A stretch of 64,000 nucleotides of DNA from an uncultured Ruminiclostridium sp. (GTDB lineage Bacteria > Bacillota > Clostridia > Oscillospirales > Ruminococcaceae). The DNA is taken from NCBI GenBank assembly GCA_947630175.1, contig CANRGJ010000002.1, positions 124,001 to 188,000 of the forward strand, given 5' to 3'. A model generated the notes under the pieces. The model had not been told where the DNA came from and ran no database searches. It saw nothing but the letters and a program-made list of their open reading frames with translations. This document shows positions 59,742-64,000 of this stretch, piece by piece. Numbering within the stretch: the first letter of the stretch is position 1; each line of letters starts with the position of its first letter. Made by a program: the position numbers and the translations under genes.

Positions 59742-60335
59742 ATGGAAAAACAGAAGGTAACAATTCAACCGCTTCGCCCGGAATTATGCGAAGATTGGCT
59801 CGGTTTTTTTGAAAAAATTGCGTTTGGCGATCATGGGGAGTGGGCATCTTGCTATTGCCTTGAGGGGCATTTGGATTCAGAAACTAACGATAAATTGGCA
59901 GATCCAAGAAAGCGCAGAGAAAAAGCTGTTGAATTAATTAAAACGGGTGAAATGCAAGGGTATCTTGCTTACTCAGATAATATGGTTATCGGTTGGTGCA
60001 ACACCAATGACCGAAAAAATTACAAATACATTACTGAAATGTTTCAGAAAATCGGTTATCAGACAGATGATAAGGCAGACGCAAAGGTAAAGTCGGTTTA
60101 TTGCTTTTTAATCGCTCCTGAATATCGAGGTAAAGGAGTCGCTCAAAGTCTGCTTAAACGTGTATGTGAAGACGCGGCACAGGACGGATATTCCTGCATA
60201 GAGGCATATCCGTTTTCAGATAAAAAATTTGAGTATCAGTATCATGGAACTTCCAGTATGTATGAGAGAAACGGCTTTTTTGAAATTGCGGATTTGAATT
60301 ATATAAAAGTTATGCGAAAAAATTTATTTTGCTGA
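59742..60335 (+). CDS. GNAT-family N-acetyltransferase
   Basis: The 197-residue protein has VYCFLIAPEYRGKGVAQSLLKRV, with the R-G-K-G-V-A acetyl-CoA loop, and a C-terminal MYERNGFFEIADL block. The N-terminal DHGEWASCYCLEGHLD is Cys-rich. It resembles acetyltransferases of unknown substrate that are often acquired with resistance genes. It is AT-rich like the kinase gene before it, and both lie between hydE and hydG. AAAGGAG precedes the ATG. Confidence 0.83.
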   Translation: MEKQKVTIQPLRPELCEDWLGFFEKIAFGDHGEWASCYCLEGHLDSETNDKLADPRKRREKAVELIKTGEMQGYLAYSDNMVIGWCNTNDRKNYKYITEMFQKIGYQTDDKADAKVKSVYCFLIAPEYRGKGVAQSLLKRVCEDAAQDGYSCIEAYPFSDKKFEYQYHGTSSMYERNGFFEIADLNYIKVMRKNLFC

Positions 60336-60417
60336 TATATTCCAATTTATCACAGAAAACATTTTGCAAAAAAATTAAATATACTTTACAAAAATATAAG
60401 GAAAAGGAGAAAAAACA

Positions 60418-61839
60418 ATGTACGACCCCAAATCAATGAAGGCTGAGGAATTTATCAGCGACGAGGAGATAAGGGATACCCTTGATTACGCCGAAAAAAA
60501 CAAGCACAATATTCCTCTTATCGACAGCATTATCGAAAAGGCAAAGCTGAGAAAGGGACTTTCACACAGAGAAGCCTCAGTCCTGCTTGCCTGCGAGAAT
60601 GAGGAGAAGATACAAGAGGTTTACGACCTTGCGGAGCAGATTAAGAAGGATTTCTACGGAAACAGGATAGTTATGTTCGCTCCGCTGTACCTGTCAAACT
60701 ACTGCGTGAACGGCTGTCTTTACTGCCCCTATCATCTCAAGAACAAGCACATTCCCCGCAAAAAGCTGACGCAGGAGGAGATAAAAAACGAAGTCATCGC
60801 TTTGCAGGATATGGGTCACAAGCGCCTTGCGATAGAGGCGGGGGAGGACCCTATAAACAATCCTATCGAGTACATTCTGGAATGCATAAACACCATTTAC
60901 AGCATAAAGCATAAAAACGGCGCTATCAGGCGTGTAAACGTGAATATCGCCGCTACCACCGTAGAGAATTACAGAAAGCTCCACGAAGCGGGGATAGGAA
61001 CGTACATTCTGTTCCAGGAAACATATCACAAGGAAAGCTACGAGCGCCTGCACCCCACGGGTCCCAAGCACAACTACGCTTACCACACCGAGGCGATGGA
61101 CAGAGCTATGGAGGGCGGCATTGACGACGTGGGACTTGGCGTTTTGTTCGGGCTGGAGCTGTACAAGTATGAATTTGCGGGACTGCTTATGCACGCGGAG
61201 CATCTTGAGGCGGTACACGGCGTAGGTCCTCACACCATAAGCGTTCCCAGAGTAAAGCACGCCGACGACATTGACCCTGACGAATTCGACAACGGTATCA
61301 GCGACGATACTTTCGCAAAGATATGCGCTTGTATCAGAGTGGCTGTTCCCTATACTGGAATGATAATCTCCACCCGCGAGAGCAAGGCGGTAAGGGAAAA
61401 GGTGATACGCCTGGGCGTTTCCCAGATAAGCGGCGGCTCAAAGACAAGCGTTGGCGGATATTACGAGCCTGAGCCTGAGGAGGAGAGCAGCGAACAGTTC
61501 GACGTTTCCGACAAGAGAACGCTGGACGAGGTGGTAAGGTGGCTTATGGAGATAGGCTACATTCCCAGCTTCTGCACCGCCTGCTACCGTGAGGGCAGAA
61601 CTGGCGACCGCTTTATGAGCCTTTGCAAAAGCGGGCAGATACAAAACTGCTGTCACCCCAATGCGCTGATGACGCTGAAGGAATATCTGGTGGACTACGC
61701 AAGCCCCGAAACAAGAGCGATAGGCGAAAAGCTGATAGAAAAAGAGCTGGATAATATACCTAAGGAAAAGGTAAGGCAGATCGCTAAGGATTACCTTGAG
61801 TCAATTGAAAAGGACGGAAAGAGAGATTTCAGGTTCTGA
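60418..61839 (+). CDS. hydG: [FeFe]-hydrogenase maturase HydG (tyrosine lyase, radical SAM)
   Basis: The 473-residue protein carries the radical-SAM site Cys96-x3-Cys100-x2-Cys103 (YCVNGCLYC). It also has the C-terminal auxiliary cluster ligands Cys386, Cys389 and Cys412 (FCTACYREGRTGDRF, NCCHPNAL), which distinguish HydG from the related ThiH. HydG cleaves tyrosine to p-cresol, CO and cyanide and builds the Fe(CO)2(CN) synthon for the H-cluster. AAAAGGAG precedes the ATG. Confidence 0.96.
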   Translation: MYDPKSMKAEEFISDEEIRDTLDYAEKNKHNIPLIDSIIEKAKLRKGLSHREASVLLACENEEKIQEVYDLAEQIKKDFYGNRIVMFAPLYLSNYCVNGCLYCPYHLKNKHIPRKKLTQEEIKNEVIALQDMGHKRLAIEAGEDPINNPIEYILECINTIYSIKHKNGAIRRVNVNIAATTVENYRKLHEAGIGTYILFQETYHKESYERLHPTGPKHNYAYHTEAMDRAMEGGIDDVGLGVLFGLELYKYEFAGLLMHAEHLEAVHGVGPHTISVPRVKHADDIDPDEFDNGISDDTFAKICACIRVAVPYTGMIISTRESKAVREKVIRLGVSQISGGSKTSVGGYYEPEPEEESSEQFDVSDKRTLDEVVRWLMEIGYIPSFCTACYREGRTGDRFMSLCKSGQIQNCCHPNALMTLKEYLVDYASPETRAIGEKLIEKELDNIPKEKVRQIAKDYLESIEKDGKRDFRF

Positions 61840-61843
61840 TAAG

Positions 61844-62067
61844 ACGGAGGGCGGCGGGAACCCTCACTGTACCATTGGGGGAGACCCTTTTGAAAAAGGG
61901 TCATCCCCCAAACCCCCTCCCTAAAACTTCTGACTATTTTTTTCAAATGGGGCGTTGCCCCTTTTGAAAAAAATCATTAAAAGTCTTTGGAAAGGGGTCT
62001 GGGGAATAACCTTTCTTCAGAAAGGTTTTCCCCAGCGGTAAAGAAAGGGTCCCCCGCTGCCCTCCGT
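61844..62067. repeat. 224-bp branched palindrome
   Basis: An outer stem (GGAGGGCGGCGGG-ACCCT with AGGGT-CCCCGCTGCCCTCC) encloses three hairpins: TGGGGGA-GACCC to GGGTC-ATCCCCCA (61875-61910), TTTTTTTCAAA-GGGGC to GCCCC-TTTTGAAAAAAA (61937-61973), and GGGGAATAACCTTTC to GAAAGGTTTTCCCC (62001-62033). The stretch 61840-62253 holds no gene. Confidence 0.72.
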
Positions 62068-62090
62068 TTTCTCACAAGCAAAAAACAGCA

Positions 62091-62117
62091 AAAGCAGACG
62101 ATAAACGTCTGCTTTTT
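62091..62117. terminator. Terminator hairpin
   Basis: AAAGCAGACG and CGTCTGCTTTTTT form a perfect stem, the same stem as at 1386-1414. It probably ends the hydG transcript. Confidence 0.82.
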
Positions 62118-62253
62118 TGTGTATAGAAGTGTGCATGTGAAAATTCATCTGACAGATAAATCAGAGTTTAAAAAGTTCTCACTTATTTGATAACCAGCAG
62201 ACAATAGACAAAATATCTACAATATGCTTCATATCAATTTCAGGGTATTGCTT

Positions 62254-62526
62254 TTAGCACTCACTCACATATTCTGATATTTCCTTTTGAGCCTCTTCTC
62301 CTTTAGGTAAACATGGTGTTTTATATTTATCAGCTAATAAAACTGCATATTTCACGCAATACTCATAAAGCGAACCTAAATAATCTTCTATTTCTTTAAT
62401 TTCTTTTTTTGATAAATCAGGAAATTTTTTTGTAATTGAACTGCGTATCTTTTCTTTATATTTACCTGCAAACAAATCATACGAATCGAACAATTCGTTA
62501 ATATGTTCTAAAATTGTGCTGTTCAT
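62254..62526 (-). CDS. Hypothetical protein
   Basis: The 90-residue protein is AT-rich in its DNA and predicted all-helical (INELFDSYDLFAGKYKEKIRSSI, KEIKEIEDYLGSLYEYCVKYAVLL), with no membrane helix or signal. I do not recognise the family. The ribosome site is weak. Base composition unlike the flanking genes hints at acquisition. Confidence 0.5.
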   Translation of the reverse strand: MNSTILEHINELFDSYDLFAGKYKEKIRSSITKKFPDLSKKEIKEIEDYLGSLYEYCVKYAVLLADKYKTPCLPKGEEAQKEISEYVSEC

Positions 62527-62596
62527 ATATTTTCGATCCTCTTGCTAAATCCCGCTTTACCGCATTTACTGTCATATCGGCAATCACCGTTGAACA

Positions 62597-63133
62597 TTAT
62601 TTAAGTATCAGCACATCAAATCGGCACTGCCTGCCGAACTGCATTTCGGTGCAGTCGGTGAGCAGGGTCTTAAAGCCCAGCCTTTCGTACAGCCGCCTTG
62701 CGCCTGTGTTGCTTTGCTCGGCGGCAATGGTGAACTCCCTTATCCCCTTTTGCCGCAGGTGGGAGATGATGAAATTCAGCAGAGCCGTGCCTATGCCCTG
62801 CCGCTGAAATGCGGGCAGGACACGAAGTCCGAACAGGTAATTCCTCACGTTCGGTATGACGGCGGCGGGAACGGAGGCGTTCTCGGTCATAACGCTCACT
62901 TCTCCCACAAATACGCCGTTTTCCTCCGCTACGGCGCATATCTCGGAGCCGCTGCGCAGGTTCATCTCCCGTATCCGCTGAAAATCATATTTCAGGTCGA
63001 GCATAACAGGATAGTTGCCCGACCGTTTTCTCTTTTGTGCTTTCTCGGCGGGCTGAACGCTGTCCAGCGCCTTCATATCATATATGGCGTTAAGCTCGTC
63101 CAGTCGCTCTATGGGCAAAAGCCTTATTTCCAT
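62597..63133 (-). CDS. GNAT-family N-acetyltransferase
   Basis: The 178-residue protein has FGLRVLPAFQRQGIGTALLNFII, whose Q-R-Q-G-I-G is the acetyl-CoA loop, and FTIAAEQSNTGARRLYERLGFKTL as motif B, the RimI-like pattern. The acceptor is unknown. Its ATG directly follows the stop of the cyclophilin gene, so the two are translationally coupled. Confidence 0.87.
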   Translation of the reverse strand: MEIRLLPIERLDELNAIYDMKALDSVQPAEKAQKRKRSGNYPVMLDLKYDFQRIREMNLRSGSEICAVAEENGVFVGEVSVMTENASVPAAVIPNVRNYLFGLRVLPAFQRQGIGTALLNFIISHLRQKGIREFTIAAEQSNTGARRLYERLGFKTLLTDCTEMQFGRQCRFDVLILK

Positions 63134-63604
63134 TTACGCTTTGTATATCCTCTTTATTTTTACAGGTCTAAGGGGTTTGTCACGAAAATCTTTTGGAGTT
63201 TCCGCTATCTCGTCAACAACGTCCATTCCCTCGACTACCTTGCCGAAGGCGGCGTAATATCCGTCAAGGTGAGGTGTGTCGGCGTGCATTATGAAAAACT
63301 GACTTCCAGCAGAATCGTAGTCCATAGCCCTCGCCATGGAGATAATGCCTCTTTCGTGCTTTATATCGTTGGGAACGCCGTTTGCGGAGAACTCGCCCTT
63401 TATCTTATATCCCGGTCCGCCCGTGCCGTCGCCTTTAGGGCAGCCGCCCTGTATCATAAAGCCGCTGATAACACGGTGAAAGGTGAGTCCGTCGTAAAAG
63501 CCCTCGCCCACCAGCTTTTCAAAATTCTCAACGGTTATGGGCGCCTTGTCGGGATAAAGCTCTAACTTTATCTCTTTTCCGTTTTCCATTTCAATGATTA
63601 TCAT
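63134..63604 (-). CDS. Cyclophilin-type peptidyl-prolyl cis-trans isomerase
   Basis: The 156-residue protein shows [25 protein letters not shown], the catalytic-Arg block of cyclophilins, and [46 protein letters not shown]. It speeds proline isomerisation in folding proteins. It lacks a signal peptide, so it is cytosolic. AAGGAG precedes the ATG; the gene after it is an acetyltransferase. Confidence 0.96.
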   Translation of the reverse strand: MIIIEMENGKEIKLELYPDKAPITVENFEKLVGEGFYDGLTFHRVISGFMIQGGCPKGDGTGGPGYKIKGEFSANGVPNDIKHERGIISMARAMDYDSAGSQFFIMHADTPHLDGYYAAFGKVVEGMDVVDEIAETPKDFRDKPLRPVKIKRIYKA

Positions 63605-63632
63605 TTTTATGCTCCTTTTTATTTTTCGCTTT

Positions 63633-64000
63633 TCAGCGTTTTTTCCTTGCAGCTATGATTATTCCGATCACTATAAGAATTACTCCCGCGGCGCCGATAA
63701 CAATGTAAATAATGATGTCGTTCCCGCCTGACGGCTGAGGCTCTGAAGTGGTTTCAGACTGCGAAGTCGGCTCGGCGCTCTGCTGGGTTTGCGAAGCTGA
63801 GCTTTCGGCAGGCTCTTTTTCGGTCTCTTCAGGCTCAGTGGTGGTCTCCTCCGTTTTTGTGAGCGCCTCGTATGCTCCTGTGTAATTTCTTTCCTCCGCC
63901 TTGTCTACCCTGTGGTTGAGGGCGAAGGCTTCGCCCGTTATGTCAAAGTATTTGTCGCAGGCAAGCCGCATGGTGTATTTGCCGTTTATATAGTCGCTGT
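63633..64000 (-). CDS. Surface protein with C-terminal membrane anchor, start outside window
   Basis: The frame is open through base 64000. The visible C-terminal part (about 122 residues) has a folded segment, a long Thr/Glu/Ser-rich low-complexity stalk (about 45-90), a membrane helix ([23 protein letters not shown]) and a short AARKKR stop-transfer tail. This is the same architecture as the end of the PIG-L deacetylase at 8158-9528. The extracellular function lies upstream of the window. Confidence 0.75.
   Translation of the reverse strand, partial: SDYINGKYTMRLACDKYFDITGEAFALNHRVDKAEERNYTGAYEALTKTEETTTEPEETEKEPAESSASQTQQSAEPTSQSETTSEPQPSGGNDIIIYIVIGAAGVILIVIGIIIAARKKR

Overview
The window looks like a chromosomal segment of a strictly anaerobic, spore-forming Gram-positive bacterium of the Clostridia, most likely an Oscillospiraceae/Ruminococcus-type gut organism (inference from gene content). 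Spore markers are present (an alpha/beta SASP, SpoIVB, a BclA-like collagen protein). [FeFe]-hydrogenase maturases (HydE, HydG) and an oxygen-sensitive class III ribonucleotide reductase indicate anaerobic life. Most housekeeping promoters that can be read are near-consensus sigma-A type with a 17-bp spacer.

Layout: 1-4.8 kb holds the end of mscL, a methyltransferase, an acetyltransferase, and a zinc/cadmium efflux cassette (SmtB-type repressor, free HMA domain, P-type ATPase with no HMA domain of its own). 5-14.4 kb holds a GH59-like galactosidase, a secreted PIG-L deacetylase, nrdD under tandem NrdR boxes, a blasticidin-S-deaminase-like cytidine deaminase, and a DUF4358/SGNH pair. 14.6-31.6 kb is mostly core: tRNA-Arg, gap, the uvrC-rsmD-coaD operon, an HMA protein, an Rrf2 regulator, cysK with a palindromic operator, spoIVB, thiN, several HAD phosphatases (one fused to an unknown domain), comEA, and a DUF1540 protein of only 59 residues.

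31.7-51.8 kb is accessory. It has a kinase-STAND-repeat protein with a partner gene, an ECF sigma/anti-sigma/ABC operon beside a duplicated sigma-gene fragment, and a two-component system whose presumed binding site (CGTTAG direct repeats, 11-bp period) lies before both its own gene and a lipoprotein/ABC-exporter operon. The first lipoprotein of that operon is broken by one in-frame TGA. A recombinase relic, copies of a three-way-junction repeat, and a toxin-tip/immunity pair abutting tRNA-Leu follow.

51.9-64 kb holds the collagen-like spore protein, fucO, a glycosyltransferase, a CaCA antiporter, and the hydrogenase-maturation cluster. The cluster is preceded by a leader with a textbook antiterminator/terminator arrangement and is interrupted by two AT-rich genes. 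A 224-bp branched palindrome, an acetyltransferase, a cyclophilin and a truncated surface protein end the window.

Best candidates for something undescribed: the hyd leader RNA, the kinase-STAND operon, the three-way-junction repeat family, the HAD fusion, and the apparent absence of the glycyl-radical tail in NrdD.
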